Made by a program: the position numbers and the translations under genes
Shown: one piece after another, positions 43,923-52,867 of the stretch
Numbering within the stretch: the first letter of the stretch is position 1
Layout: the number at the start of each line of letters is the position of its first letter
Notes under the pieces: generated by a model
What the model saw: only the letters and a program-made list of their open reading frames with translations
What the model was told of the DNA's origin: nothing
The model's database searches: none
DNA from: JAJEFO01 sp022819605
Lineage (GTDB): Bacteria; Pseudomonadota; Alphaproteobacteria; Rhodobacterales; Rhodobacteraceae
NCBI GenBank assembly: GCA_965221545.1
Contig: OZ244901.1
Coordinates: 2,232,001 to 2,296,000, forward strand
Direction of reading: 5' to 3'
Length of the DNA: 64,000 nucleotides

Positions 43923-45985
43923 TCGAGCTTGACCGTTCCGAGGCGGCAAAGCTCGCCATGTGCTTCGCACCCGCAAGCGCGACAATCGTCGGAGCCTCGA
44001 CCAATCCGATGAAGTTCGGCGGGCGGGCGCTGAAGTTCTGCCTCGAGCGGGGCTACAAGGGACGCCTTTATCCCGTCAATGCGAACAGCGACGTGGTACA
44101 GGGAGTTCCAGCCTTCGCCTCGGTCGCTGATTTGCCGGAAGCGCCGGACATCGCCGTGATCGCGGTGCCGGCAGCCCAGGTGAAGGAAAGCCTGGTCGCG
44201 GCAGGCGAGAAGGGCGCGAAGGTCGCCATCGTCTACGGTGCGCAATTCGCGGAAGCCGGGGATGCGGGCGCGGCGCAGCAGCAGGAGCTTCTGGATATCG
44301 TGCGAGCGCACGGGATGCGAATGATCGGTCCGAACTGCATGGGTGTCATGTCGCTGGCCTCGGGATTCGTGGCGAGTTTCTCCTCCGCGCCAGAGCATCA
44401 CAACGGCAACGGCTGGCCCGAGGTCGGGACATTGTCGGTGGCAAGCCAGTCGGGCGCTGTAGGCATCCAGATGTTTGCACAGCTGCGTGATCGAGGCTTG
44501 GGGCTGGCGAACTGGATTTCCACCGGAAACCAGGCCGATATCGATGTGGCCGATGCAATTGCCTACTACGCGACGGATGACGCCACAAAGACCATCGCCG
44601 TCTACATGGAAGATGCCGGTCGCGGGCTGAAGCTCGTCCAGGCGCTGGAACTGGCCCGGGCAGCCGGGAAGCCCGTGGCGATTCTCAAGGTGGGCACGAC
44701 GCCTCTGGGCGGAGTCGCGGCAGCGGGACACACCGCGGCAATGTATGTTGAGGATCAACTGGTCGAAGACGTATTTGCGCAATACGGCGTGCTGCGTGCG
44801 CGGTCGATCAATGAACTCATTGATCTGGCAGCGGCCTGCAACGCGGGCGTGGTTCCGACCTCGAACAAGGTCGCGGCGGTGTCGGTTTCGGGTGGCGGTG
44901 CAGTGATGATCTCCGATGCGGCGGCCTCGGCCGGGCTGGAACTGCCTGACTACCCGGAAGCGGCACTAGCGGAGCTGAAGAAAGCGAACCCCTTTGTCAA
45001 CGACCGCAACCCGATCGACATTTCCGCTCCGTCGATGAGCAACATGGCCATAACCGGCGGTCACCTGAAATGGGGAACCGAGCGTGGCCAGCCGGTGGTG
45101 GTGGGCTATATCAGCCACGTTCCGCTGGTGCCGCGCACGCGCGGAGACATCATGCCCCAGCTTCTCGACCTGCCTAACGGAAACTCGGACCAGCTGGTGG
45201 CGATTGCGGGGAACTTTCACGACGATGACCGGAAAGAGCTGGTGCAGGCCGGCGTCGCAGTCTTTGACGACCCGACCGTGGCGACCCTGGCAGTCGCAAA
45301 GCTGGTGAGGGCCGGGCGCGCATTTGCCAAGGTGGAGTGCGCCCCTGTGGCGGCAAGCGAGCGCGCGGCAGATGCGCGGGCTGCCTTGGCCGGCGCCGGC
45401 ATTGCGTTGGCGGAAGAGATTCCGGTGGCTTCCGTCGAAGACGCCCTGAAAGCGCTGCGCGAGCACGGGCAAATCGCGATGAAGCTTTCGGCACCCGGCC
45501 TGCAGCATCGAACCGAGCTTGCAGGCGTTGCGACGAGTCTCTCGGATGAAGGGGCGGTCCGGCGAGCCTATGCCTCTCTTGCGGCTCGCGTTGCCGAACA
45601 TGAGGCGGCGCATCCCGGGCTCTCAATCATCGCGCAGGAGATGCTGGATGGGGTCGAGATGCTGATCGGCGTCAGGCAGGATCCGAACTTTGGCCCGCTG
45701 GTCTTTGCAGGTTCAGGAGGGACGATGTGCGAGCTGCACGAGGATCTCAGCTATCGCAAGACGCCGATCGAGCGCCAGGATGCCGAAGCGATAATTGATG
45801 CGACGCGGGCGGCGCGGATGCTTGGCGGCTGGCGCGGCAACCCCGCCGTGGACCGTGCGGCGTTGGTGGACGTCGTGCTGCGCCTGTCCGAAGCCGCGCC
45901 GGGGTTGCCTTCGCTGGAAATCAATCCGTTGATCGTGATGGGAAAGGGCGCGGTTGGCGTCGATTTGGCAGTATCGCGAGGTTGA
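43919..45985 (+). CDS. Acyl-CoA synthetase, ADP-forming (CoA-binding plus ATP-grasp)
   Basis: A 688-residue single-chain ADP-forming acyl-CoA synthetase. The N-terminal CoA-binding domain has ATIVGASTNPMKFGGRAL and SQSGAVGIQMFAQL; the phosphohistidine is H271 in AAAGHTAAMYVEDQL; the C-terminal ATP-grasp has QIAMKLSAPGLQHRTELAGVATSL and FGPLVFAGSGGTMCELHEDL and LEINPLIV. Feruloyl-CoA synthetase FerA of Sphingobium belongs to this type, which fits the neighbouring enoyl-CoA hydratase and aldehyde dehydrogenase. It overlaps the preceding gene by four bases and is followed after three bases by the dehydrogenase gene. The actual acid substrate is unknown. Confidence 0.9.
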   Translation: MIELDRSEAAKLAMCFAPASATIVGASTNPMKFGGRALKFCLERGYKGRLYPVNANSDVVQGVPAFASVADLPEAPDIAVIAVPAAQVKESLVAAGEKGAKVAIVYGAQFAEAGDAGAAQQQELLDIVRAHGMRMIGPNCMGVMSLASGFVASFSSAPEHHNGNGWPEVGTLSVASQSGAVGIQMFAQLRDRGLGLANWISTGNQADIDVADAIAYYATDDATKTIAVYMEDAGRGLKLVQALELARAAGKPVAILKVGTTPLGGVAAAGHTAAMYVEDQLVEDVFAQYGVLRARSINELIDLAAACNAGVVPTSNKVAAVSVSGGGAVMISDAAASAGLELPDYPEAALAELKKANPFVNDRNPIDISAPSMSNMAITGGHLKWGTERGQPVVVGYISHVPLVPRTRGDIMPQLLDLPNGNSDQLVAIAGNFHDDDRKELVQAGVAVFDDPTVATLAVAKLVRAGRAFAKVECAPVAASERAADARAALAGAGIALAEEIPVASVEDALKALREHGQIAMKLSAPGLQHRTELAGVATSLSDEGAVRRAYASLAARVAEHEAAHPGLSIIAQEMLDGVEMLIGVRQDPNFGPLVFAGSGGTMCELHEDLSYRKTPIERQDAEAIIDATRAARMLGGWRGNPAVDRAALVDVVLRLSEAAPGLPSLEINPLIVMGKGAVGVDLAVSRG

Positions 45986-45988
45986 GGC

Positions 45989-47407
45989 ATGACGGAGATC
46001 CTGAACTTCATCGATGGTCGGAACGTTGCTGGCGCAGGCACGTCGATCGACGACCTTGATCCATCGACAGGCAACGTTATTGCCACGCTTAGCGAAGCGA
46101 GCGAAAGCCAGGTCGGCGAGGCGGTCGAAGCGGCGAAGCGCGCCTTCGAGGCAGGCGAGTGGTCCCTTGCACCGATTGCTGAGCGGCAGGCGGTGCTGCG
46201 CAGTGCCGCGGCCGCGATCCGCGCAGCGTCGGACGAGATCGTGGAACTGCAGGTGGCAGAGGCCGGGATCATCCCGGCCGCCGTACGCGGCCAGCTTGGC
46301 ATCGGCGCAGCCTGGTTCGACTATTTTTCGGATTTCATGACTACCGTTGCGGGGCAGGTTCACGGCCAGACGGCAGGCGCAACCACGATTGTCGAACAGG
46401 AACCGATTGGCGTCTGTGCGATGTTCACGCCCTGGAACGTACCGGTTGCGCTTTCGACCGTGAAAGTCGCGCCCGCGCTCGCGGCGGGAAATTCAGTGGT
46501 CTGGAAGCCATCGGAGATGACCCCCATGGTCACTCAACGGCTGGCGGAACTGATCAACGGAGCCGGAATGCCGGACGGTGTCCTGAATGTCGTGAACGGG
46601 AGCGGGTCGACTGTGGGGGCGGCGCTTGCCGATGCGCCGGGCATCGACATGATCTCCTTCACAGGCGGGCACTTTGGCGGTGCTGCGGTCGCCGAGGCAG
46701 CGGCGCGACGGCACTTGCCTTGCGTGACCGAGCTTGGCGGCAAGTCGGCAACAATTGTCTTTGACGATGCAGATATCCCCGCGGCTGTCCGGGGCGCCGT
46801 GATGTCGGCCTACGGCAACAATGGCGAAGCATGCCTGAACGGCACACGCGTGCTGGTTCATGAGCGCATTGCGGAGGAGTTCCGGGATGCATTTGCCAGC
46901 GCCGCACAAGGCCTCAAGGTGGGCAATCCACGCGACGACGGAATAATCGTGGGACCGATGATCTCGAGAGCGCACCGTGACCGAGTGGCCTCATATTACG
47001 ATGCTTCGAACGGCGAGAGGATCTTTGGCGGGGAAGTCCATGGCGAGGGTTTCTTTATCACGCCTGGGGCAGTGGAGGTTGCTGCGACCGATTGTGCGCT
47101 TTGGCGGGAAGAGGTCTTCGGACCCGTTGCCGCGTTCAAGACCTTTTTCGACGAGGCAGAAGCAATAGCGCTGGCCAACGACAGTGAGCAAGGGCTCGCG
47201 GGCTACATCTGGACGCAGGACGTTGGACGAGCAATGCGCGTCTCGAAGGCGGTGCGCGCAGGAACGATGATGGTGAATTCAATCTTCCAGCGTGAATTGA
47301 ACGCGCCGTTCGGGGGCTACAAGGCGTCGGGCGTCGGGCGCGAGGGGGGCATGCATTCATGGATGAACTACACGCAGACCAAGACAACGGTGATTGCACA
47401 TGGGTAA
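45989..47407 (+). CDS. NAD(P)-dependent aldehyde dehydrogenase
   Basis: A 472-residue class-3-like aldehyde dehydrogenase. Catalytic residues are N150 (TPWNVPVAL), E248 (TELGGKS) and C282 (NNGEACLNGTR). The coenzyme segment reads ISFTGGHFGGAAV where most enzymes have FTGSTxVG, a slight departure. The C-terminal PFGGYKASGVGREGG is standard. Related enzymes oxidise vanillin-type aromatic aldehydes, which suits a CoA-ligase/hydratase/O-demethylase pathway. It starts three bases after the synthetase and its end overlaps the SDR start by eight bases. Confidence 0.92.
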   Translation: MTEILNFIDGRNVAGAGTSIDDLDPSTGNVIATLSEASESQVGEAVEAAKRAFEAGEWSLAPIAERQAVLRSAAAAIRAASDEIVELQVAEAGIIPAAVRGQLGIGAAWFDYFSDFMTTVAGQVHGQTAGATTIVEQEPIGVCAMFTPWNVPVALSTVKVAPALAAGNSVVWKPSEMTPMVTQRLAELINGAGMPDGVLNVVNGSGSTVGAALADAPGIDMISFTGGHFGGAAVAEAAARRHLPCVTELGGKSATIVFDDADIPAAVRGAVMSAYGNNGEACLNGTRVLVHERIAEEFRDAFASAAQGLKVGNPRDDGIIVGPMISRAHRDRVASYYDASNGERIFGGEVHGEGFFITPGAVEVAATDCALWREEVFGPVAAFKTFFDEAEAIALANDSEQGLAGYIWTQDVGRAMRVSKAVRAGTMMVNSIFQRELNAPFGGYKASGVGREGGMHSWMNYTQTKTTVIAHG

Positions 47408-48158
47408 GGTTCTCAACGGCAAGCGCATCATCGTGACCGGTGCGGCCCAGGGAATTGGTGCGGTGCTGGCGGAAGGGTTCGCTGGAATGGGCGCAAAGGT
47501 CGTGCTGGCCGATGTCGCGGATCCCGAACCGGCCGCGCAGCGCGTTCGGGACCAGGGCGGCGAGGCCCTGGGCGTGAAAGCGGACGTGACGGAGCTTGCC
47601 GATTGCGAGCGAATGGTGGCCGCGGCGGAGCAGGCTTTTGGCGGAGTGGACGGACTGGTCAACAACGCGGCACTGTTCGCGACGCTTCCGATTGCCACGC
47701 AGGACGAGATCGAGCCCGAGCTTTGGGACAGGGTAATGGCGGTCAACGTGAAAGGTCCCTGGCTTTGTTCCCGCGCGGCGGTCCCGGCAATGGTGCGGGC
47801 GGGCGGTGGATCAATCGTGATGATCGCGACGAATCGGATCTTTCACGGGTTTCCCGGGATGCTGCACTACGATGCGTCAAAGGGCGCGGTGCTGGCGATG
47901 ACACGATCCCTGATCCGCGAACTTGGCTCGAAGAACATCCGGGTCAACACCGTCGCGCCAGGCCTGACGATGAGCGAAGGCGTGCTTGCTCGCGAAGGCA
48001 TTGAGGAGCGCGCACCTGAGATTGCGGCCGCCCGGTCGCTGGCACGGAACCAGATGCCGGAAGACCTGGTCGGACCGTGTGCGTTTTTCCTCAGCGATCA
48101 GGCAGGGTTTGTTACCGGTCAGTCGCTTGGGGTCGATGGCGGTGGGGTGATCCATTGA
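47400..48158 (+). CDS. Short-chain dehydrogenase/reductase
   Basis: A 252-residue classical SDR: TGAAQGIGAVLAEGFAG cofactor motif near residue 12, NNAALF, and the YDASK active-site Tyr/Lys. The position of the catalytic Ser, 13 residues before the Tyr, is Thr (IATNRIFHG), a rare but tolerated change. The end VTGQSLGVDGGGVIH is typical. The start ATG lies within the last codons of the aldehyde dehydrogenase (8-base overlap), so expression is coupled. It probably oxidises or reduces a hydroxy/keto intermediate; the substrate is unknown. Confidence 0.9.
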   Translation: MGKVLNGKRIIVTGAAQGIGAVLAEGFAGMGAKVVLADVADPEPAAQRVRDQGGEALGVKADVTELADCERMVAAAEQAFGGVDGLVNNAALFATLPIATQDEIEPELWDRVMAVNVKGPWLCSRAAVPAMVRAGGGSIVMIATNRIFHGFPGMLHYDASKGAVLAMTRSLIRELGSKNIRVNTVAPGLTMSEGVLAREGIEERAPEIAAARSLARNQMPEDLVGPCAFFLSDQAGFVTGQSLGVDGGGVIH

Positions 48159-48237
48159 TGACCACGGGAACGATTTGGTTCGAAGGGCATTGCCGGGAAG
48201 GTTCAAGAATCCCTTGCCCGCCGAAAGGAGCCGGGAA

Positions 48238-48438
48238 ATGGCAATAGTGAGCGTGACAATCATCGAAGGTCGACAATCCGAAGTGAAGCAAGAGCTCATG
48301 TCGCGGCTGACGGACGCGGTTGTAGACGTGCTGGAGGCGGACCCTCGGCAGGTGCGGGTCTACATAAACGAGGTCCAGGACGGCGACTACGCCGTGGCGG
48401 GCAAACCGGTGAGCTTGCGCGGAAGCGGGCATGCCTGA
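48238..48438 (+). CDS. 4-oxalocrotonate tautomerase-like protein lacking Pro1
   Basis: A 66-residue tautomerase-fold protein: AIVSVTIIEGRQSEVKQEL, then VVDVLEADPRQVRVYINEV. Active tautomerases need Pro as the first residue after Met is removed; here the second codon is GCA (Ala), one base from CCA. The conserved Arg in the EGR segment and the DPRQVRVYINE strand are kept. Start ATG at 48238 has AAAGGAG seven bases ahead and no alternative Pro-starting frame exists. It may be a non-tautomerase homologue or a stabilising subunit. It overlaps the enoyl-CoA hydratase gene by eight bases. Confidence 0.82.
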   Translation: MAIVSVTIIEGRQSEVKQELMSRLTDAVVDVLEADPRQVRVYINEVQDGDYAVAGKPVSLRGSGHA

Positions 48439-49219
48439 GATCCTGACCGCGACGCGGGGCGCGGCAGGCGTCATTCGGTTCAACCGACCAGAGGCACGCA
48501 ATGCGTTGACTGACGCAATGCTGTTGGAAATCCGCGCGGCGATGGAGGCTTGGGAGCAGGACAGGTCGATTGCAGTTGTCGTGCTGACGGGGGACGAACA
48601 AGCCTTCTGCGCAGGTGGCGACGTCAAGGACACGGCGGCAGCGGGCATGGACGCGTTCGAGAAATACCGCCATCGCCACACTCGAGGCGTCTGGCACGAA
48701 TTCATGCGCTTCCTCGCGCGCTTCACAAAGCCCGTGATCGCGGCAGTGGAGGGTCATGCCCTCGGGGGCGGGCTCGAAATCGCGCTGCGCTGCGATTTCA
48801 TCGTGGGCTCCGAGACAGCCAGTCTGGGGTTGACCGAAGCGAAGCTTGGGCTCTTCCCGATCCTCGGCGGAGCCTGGTCGCTGACCCGCGCGGTCGGGGA
48901 GCGCAAGGCGAGGGAACTGGCCTATACCGGGCGACGGATCGAAGCGGGGGAGGCATTGGCGCTGGGCATCTTCAACCATGTGACGCCAGCTGGAGAGGCC
49001 GTGGCCAAGGCAATCGAGGTCGCGGAAGAGATTGCCGCGTCGGCTCCGCTCTCGGTAATGGCCATCAAGCAGGCGATCAATCGCGCCGGCAGGCAGAACT
49101 TCGACGAGGCACTGGCCGAAGGAGGCGATCTGTCAGCACTCCTGATGTTCTCCGAAGACCGGAAAGAGGGGCTTCGCGCGTTTATCGAGAAGCGCAAGCC
49201 GGAATTCAAAGGCAAATGA
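48431..49219 (+). CDS. Enoyl-CoA hydratase/isomerase family protein
   Basis: A 262-residue crotonase. The oxyanion-hole segments are FCAGGDVKDT near residue 60 and GHALGGGLEIALRCDF near residue 112. Both catalytic glutamates of hydratases are present, in GGGLE and in LGLTEAKLG. It starts inside the tautomerase gene and overlaps the flavoprotein gene by four bases (ATGA). In a pathway with an ADP-forming acyl-CoA ligase and an aldehyde dehydrogenase it could be a feruloyl-CoA-type hydratase/lyase; a plain beta-oxidation role is the alternative. Confidence 0.9.
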   Translation: MPEILTATRGAAGVIRFNRPEARNALTDAMLLEIRAAMEAWEQDRSIAVVVLTGDEQAFCAGGDVKDTAAAGMDAFEKYRHRHTRGVWHEFMRFLARFTKPVIAAVEGHALGGGLEIALRCDFIVGSETASLGLTEAKLGLFPILGGAWSLTRAVGERKARELAYTGRRIEAGEALALGIFNHVTPAGEAVAKAIEVAEEIAASAPLSVMAIKQAINRAGRQNFDEALAEGGDLSALLMFSEDRKEGLRAFIEKRKPEFKGK

Positions 49220-50784
49220 GCTACGATGCCATCATTATCGGCGCTGGCCATAACGGGTTGACTTGCGGGGCCTATCTGGCGCGAGCAGGGAAGAAGGTCC
49301 TGGTGCTGGAGCAGAAGCCTTACGTGGGCGGAGCGAGTGTCACGGAAGAGTTTTCTCCAGGCTTCCGGGCCTCGACCTATGCCTTCATTTTCGGCCAGAT
49401 GCATCCGAAGGTGATTGAGGAACTGGAACTGAAAAAGTACGGGTTGGAATACTACCCGCAACCCGACGTCTTCAACCCGACAGAGGATGACGGGATCGTC
49501 TTTTCCAAGGATCCCGCAAAGACCCGCGAACAGATCGCGCGGTTCTCTGCGCAAGATGCCGAGAACTACCCAAAATTCTTCGAGCGGCTTCAATCGACGA
49601 TCGAGGTTCTGCGTCGGCTGCAACTCGAGACTCCGGTCAACCCCTTCCGCAAGGATCCCGGCGGCCTCTGGAAGACCGCGCGATTTGCCTGGCGGTATCG
49701 CAATGCGGAGAAGGAGACGTACAACCTGGTTCGGGCACTGTCGATGAGCGCCCATGACTACGTCAGCCGGTGGTTCGAAAACGACCTCGTCAAGGCCAAG
49801 TTCATGTTCTGGGCGACGATCGGCGGAAATGTCGGACCTTACAGTCCTGGGACGGCATTCTATCTGGTCACCCACTTGATCGGGCAAACGGGCATGTCGT
49901 TCTGCAAGGGCGGGATGGGGGCGATCGCGGATGCGCTGAAAGCCAGTGGAGAGGCGCATGGGATGGTCGTGCGCTGCGACGCCTGGGTCGAGGAGGTGCT
50001 CATCCGGGATGGCAGGGCTTGCGGAGTGCGCTTGCGTTCGGGAGAGGAGATTGAGGCAGCGCGCATCGTGTCCAATGCCAATGCCAAGCGGACGTTTCTT
50101 GACATGGTCGACGAAGCGCATCTGCCCGAGGACTTCGTGGATGATATCAGGGGCTTCCGATCTCGTGGCATGAGTTTCAAGCTGCTTTGCGCGGTTGACC
50201 GGCTGCCTCGGTACAAGGGGTTCTCTCAAGAGAGAACCGGAGTGGAATATCCTGCCTATTGCCACATCTGCCCAACGCCGGAGTTCCTGGAGCGCGCGTT
50301 TCACGACGCAAAGTTCGGCTGGTACAGCCAGAAACCGTTCCTGAGTCCGAACGTGCCAAGCTACACGGATCCGACGCTCGCGCCCGAAGGCAAGCACGTG
50401 GTCGTCTTCCAGGGAGGCGTGACACCTTACGAATTGCGCAACTCGGATTGGGACCGCGAGGGGCCGCAATTGGTGAAGAACGCGCTTGCGGTCATGGATC
50501 GCTACGCGCCGGGGTTTTCGGACAGCGTCATCGACCATAAACTGATCACGCCCAAGGACATAGAGGCCGACATTAACTTGCCTGGCGGCAATAGCCAGCA
50601 TGGGGAACTGACGCTCGACCAGTTGTTCTTCATGAGACCGGTGCCGCGTTATGCCGACTACCGCTCTCCGATTCAGGGCCTTTACCAGTGCGGGGCGTCG
50701 ACGCATCCGGGGGGGGCGGTTTCGGCCGTGCCTGGGCACAATGCGGCACGCGAGATTCTTGGTGACATCCGCTGGCGGCGCTGA
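49216..50784 (+). CDS. Phytoene-desaturase-like FAD oxidoreductase
   Basis: A 522-residue flavoprotein of the amine-oxidase/carotenoid-desaturase superfamily. The dinucleotide motif AIIIGAGHNGLTCGAYLARAGK and LEQKPYVGGASVTEEF are at the N terminus; FCKGGMGAIADALKASGE lies mid-protein; the C-terminal FAD segment is GLYQCGASTHPGGAVSAVPGHNAA. There is no carotenoid or isoprenoid gene nearby, so it likely acts as an oxidase or desaturase of the island's substrate. It is the last gene of the coupled operon that begins with ridA; the next gene has its own promoter. Confidence 0.88.
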   Translation: MSYDAIIIGAGHNGLTCGAYLARAGKKVLVLEQKPYVGGASVTEEFSPGFRASTYAFIFGQMHPKVIEELELKKYGLEYYPQPDVFNPTEDDGIVFSKDPAKTREQIARFSAQDAENYPKFFERLQSTIEVLRRLQLETPVNPFRKDPGGLWKTARFAWRYRNAEKETYNLVRALSMSAHDYVSRWFENDLVKAKFMFWATIGGNVGPYSPGTAFYLVTHLIGQTGMSFCKGGMGAIADALKASGEAHGMVVRCDAWVEEVLIRDGRACGVRLRSGEEIEAARIVSNANAKRTFLDMVDEAHLPEDFVDDIRGFRSRGMSFKLLCAVDRLPRYKGFSQERTGVEYPAYCHICPTPEFLERAFHDAKFGWYSQKPFLSPNVPSYTDPTLAPEGKHVVVFQGGVTPYELRNSDWDREGPQLVKNALAVMDRYAPGFSDSVIDHKLITPKDIEADINLPGGNSQHGELTLDQLFFMRPVPRYADYRSPIQGLYQCGASTHPGGAVSAVPGHNAAREILGDIRWRR

Positions 50785-50802
50785 TGGCATGCCAGAATCT
50801 CG

Positions 50803-50835
50803 TTGACTAACATTATTAGTGGGAACATAGTGGGC
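50803..50835 (+). promoter_or_regulatory. Promoter with TAGTGGG tandem operator (site 3)
   Basis: TTGACT (50803-50808), a 17-base spacer and CATAGT (50826-50831), with TAGTGGG at 50817-50823 and again at 50828-50834. It is nearly identical in layout to the element at 36452 and drives the cysteine hydrolase and ABC importer genes. The predicted leader to the ATG at 50861 is about 22 bases. Confidence 0.7.
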
Positions 50836-50860
50836 AGAACAGGCAGAAGGTGGGTGGAAC

Positions 50861-51532
50861 ATGCCGCATAACGTCGAAATTCCAGACTACGTGATCGAAA
50901 GGATCATGGCCAAACGCGGAAAGCTCGAGGTCTTTGATGAATTCAAGGCCGCAAAGACAGCCTTCCTCGTCATCGACATGCAGAATTTCTATGTTGCCGA
51001 GGTGGATACAGCGATTTCCATCGTGCCAAACATCAACCGGATCGCTTCTGCATGTCGCGAGAAGGGCGTGCCGGTGATCTGGGTGATCATGCGTTGTGCC
51101 GAGGAAGAGGGTGCGCCGAGCCAGTGGCAACTTTATCACGACTATTTCTTTACCGAAGCCAAAGGCCGGAACCATCTGACCAAGCTGTCCCCCGGCAATC
51201 AGGGCTACGAGATCTATCCTGACCTCGACGTGAAGGAAGAGGACCGGATCGTGACCAAGAAGCGGTTCTCTCCGTTCATCATTGGCGCGTCCGATCTTCA
51301 CGACATCCTGCAGGGCATGGGCGTCGAAAACCTGATCGTGGCGGGTACGGCCACGAACATGTGCAGCGAATCCACCGCACGTGACGCCATGATGCTGGAC
51401 TACAAGGTCGTGATGGTCGAGGACGCCAATGCCGCGCGCTACGACGACGACCATCTTGCGGGGCTCACGTCATTCTATCAGAGCTTCGGGGACGTTCGAA
51501 AGACCGACGACGTGATCGGCATGATCAAGTAG
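50861..51532 (+). CDS. Cysteine hydrolase (isochorismatase-like)
   Basis: A 223-residue isochorismatase-fold hydrolase. The catalytic triad is visible: D39 in AFLVIDMQNFY, Lys in VTKKRFSPF (residue 133 or 134) and C168 in GTATNMCSES. The presence of the Cys marks it as an amidohydrolase type (N-carbamoylsarcosine, nicotinamide, biuret or ureidoacrylate) rather than an isochorismatase. It opens the third transcription unit, followed by the ABC importer genes, so its substrate may be the imported compound or a product of it. No signal peptide. Confidence 0.9.
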   Translation: MPHNVEIPDYVIERIMAKRGKLEVFDEFKAAKTAFLVIDMQNFYVAEVDTAISIVPNINRIASACREKGVPVIWVIMRCAEEEGAPSQWQLYHDYFFTEAKGRNHLTKLSPGNQGYEIYPDLDVKEEDRIVTKKRFSPFIIGASDLHDILQGMGVENLIVAGTATNMCSESTARDAMMLDYKVVMVEDANAARYDDDHLAGLTSFYQSFGDVRKTDDVIGMIK

Positions 51533-51592
51533 GCAAGTCAATCATCAATTCACCCGCCCATTAGGGGCAAACGGACTAACGGGAGATCCAAC

Positions 51593-52795
51593 ATGAATCC
51601 AAGACATATCCTGCTGGCAGGCGCGATGGCGGTGGCGGCCAACATGGCCTTCGCCGATTGCACGAACACCGTGCCAGTGAAAACGATCTCGAATGCCTTC
51701 CCGGCCTACGAGATCATGACTGGCGTCATGGCCGGCTGCGGAAACGTGGAAAGCGAACTCGACAAGGATCATCGGTTGAAGATCGTCGATGCCTTTTCGG
51801 CCAATCCGTCACTCTACTCCATGACGTCGCTCACGAACTCCACGTCGGTGCCGATGATCGACGCGGACCTGTTGCGCCCGCTTGACGACCTGATCGCGAT
51901 GCATGGGGCTGACTTGAACCCGCACAAGTTCATCGAGATTGACGGCAAGACCATGGCGATTGCCGCATTCGCGAACACGCAGCATCTCATGTATCGTGAA
52001 GACATTCTGAGCGACCTTGGCATCGCTGTGCCGACGACTTGGGACGAATATGTCGCGGCGGCAGAGAAGATCCAGGCCGCCGGAGTCGTTGACTATCCGA
52101 TCGGCCACTACATGAAGGACGGCTGGAATCTGGCCTTCGTTTTCGTCAACCACTACCTCGGCGAGGGCGGCGAGTTCTTCAATGCCGACTGGACCCCTTC
52201 GATCAATAACGAAAGTGGCATGGCGGTATTGGAGCGGATGGCGAAACTCGGAACGCTCATGGATCCCGAGTATCTGGTCTCTGACACCACTTTCGTCACC
52301 AAGCAGATGCAGCAGGGCAAGATTGCCATGGCGAACCTCTGGGCATCGCGCGCAGGCGCGGTGAATGATCCGGCCGAATCTACCGTCTCAGGCAAGGTCG
52401 TGATGGCTGCCGGCCTGCGTGGGGCGGAACGCATTGCTTCGACGATCTGGTGGGATGGCTGGGCGATCGCCAAGAACATCTCGGATGAAGAGGCGGCAGC
52501 CGCCATGAAGCTGATTGTTGCCTCGATGGCCGAAGACGTGATCCGGGCCAACAATGACGATGCGATCTGGCTGGCGAAGGGATTTGTGCCAGGCGATGCG
52601 GCCAAGGGCGCGTTCGATACCGCTGCCGGGGACGCCGTGCCCTATCCTATGAATAAGTACATCGGGTCGATGCATAGCGCTCTTGGGTCGGGTCTTGCCG
52701 CCTTCATGACAGGCGACAAGGACGCTGCGACAACGCTTGCCGACATCGAGGCCGCCTATGTTTCCGACGCCAAGGAAAAGGGCTTGCTGAAGTAG
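51593..52795 (+). CDS. ABC importer substrate-binding protein, family 1-like
   Basis: A 400-residue periplasmic binding protein. A signal peptide covers residues 1-21 (ending ANMAFA), after which DC does not form a lipobox, so it is soluble. ISDEEAAAAMKLIVASM and TQHLMYREDILSDLGIAVP and TTWDEYVAAAEKI are characteristic of extracellular binding proteins of the sugar/polyol type. GGAG lies before the ATG. Two permease genes follow. The ligand is unknown; related binding proteins carry sugars or glycosides, so a glycosylated or polyol-like aromatic is possible. Confidence 0.9.
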   Translation: MNPRHILLAGAMAVAANMAFADCTNTVPVKTISNAFPAYEIMTGVMAGCGNVESELDKDHRLKIVDAFSANPSLYSMTSLTNSTSVPMIDADLLRPLDDLIAMHGADLNPHKFIEIDGKTMAIAAFANTQHLMYREDILSDLGIAVPTTWDEYVAAAEKIQAAGVVDYPIGHYMKDGWNLAFVFVNHYLGEGGEFFNADWTPSINNESGMAVLERMAKLGTLMDPEYLVSDTTFVTKQMQQGKIAMANLWASRAGAVNDPAESTVSGKVVMAAGLRGAERIASTIWWDGWAIAKNISDEEAAAAMKLIVASMAEDVIRANNDDAIWLAKGFVPGDAAKGAFDTAAGDAVPYPMNKYIGSMHSALGSGLAAFMTGDKDAATTLADIEAAYVSDAKEKGLLK

Positions 52796-52814
52796 GACGG
52801 CGAGACAAGAGTTG

Positions 52815-52844
52815 GCGGGTGCCAAGTTCGGCTTTGGCACCCGC
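52815..52844 (+). other. Intercistronic stem-loop between binding protein and permeases
   Basis: GCGGGTGCCAA and TTGGCACCCGC form a perfect 11-bp stem with an 8-base loop in the 72-base gap. No U tract follows. Such hairpins stabilise the upstream message so that the binding protein is made in excess, as in malE-malF. Confidence 0.7.
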
Positions 52845-52867
52845 TCTTCATAGCCGAGGCGGGGCAG

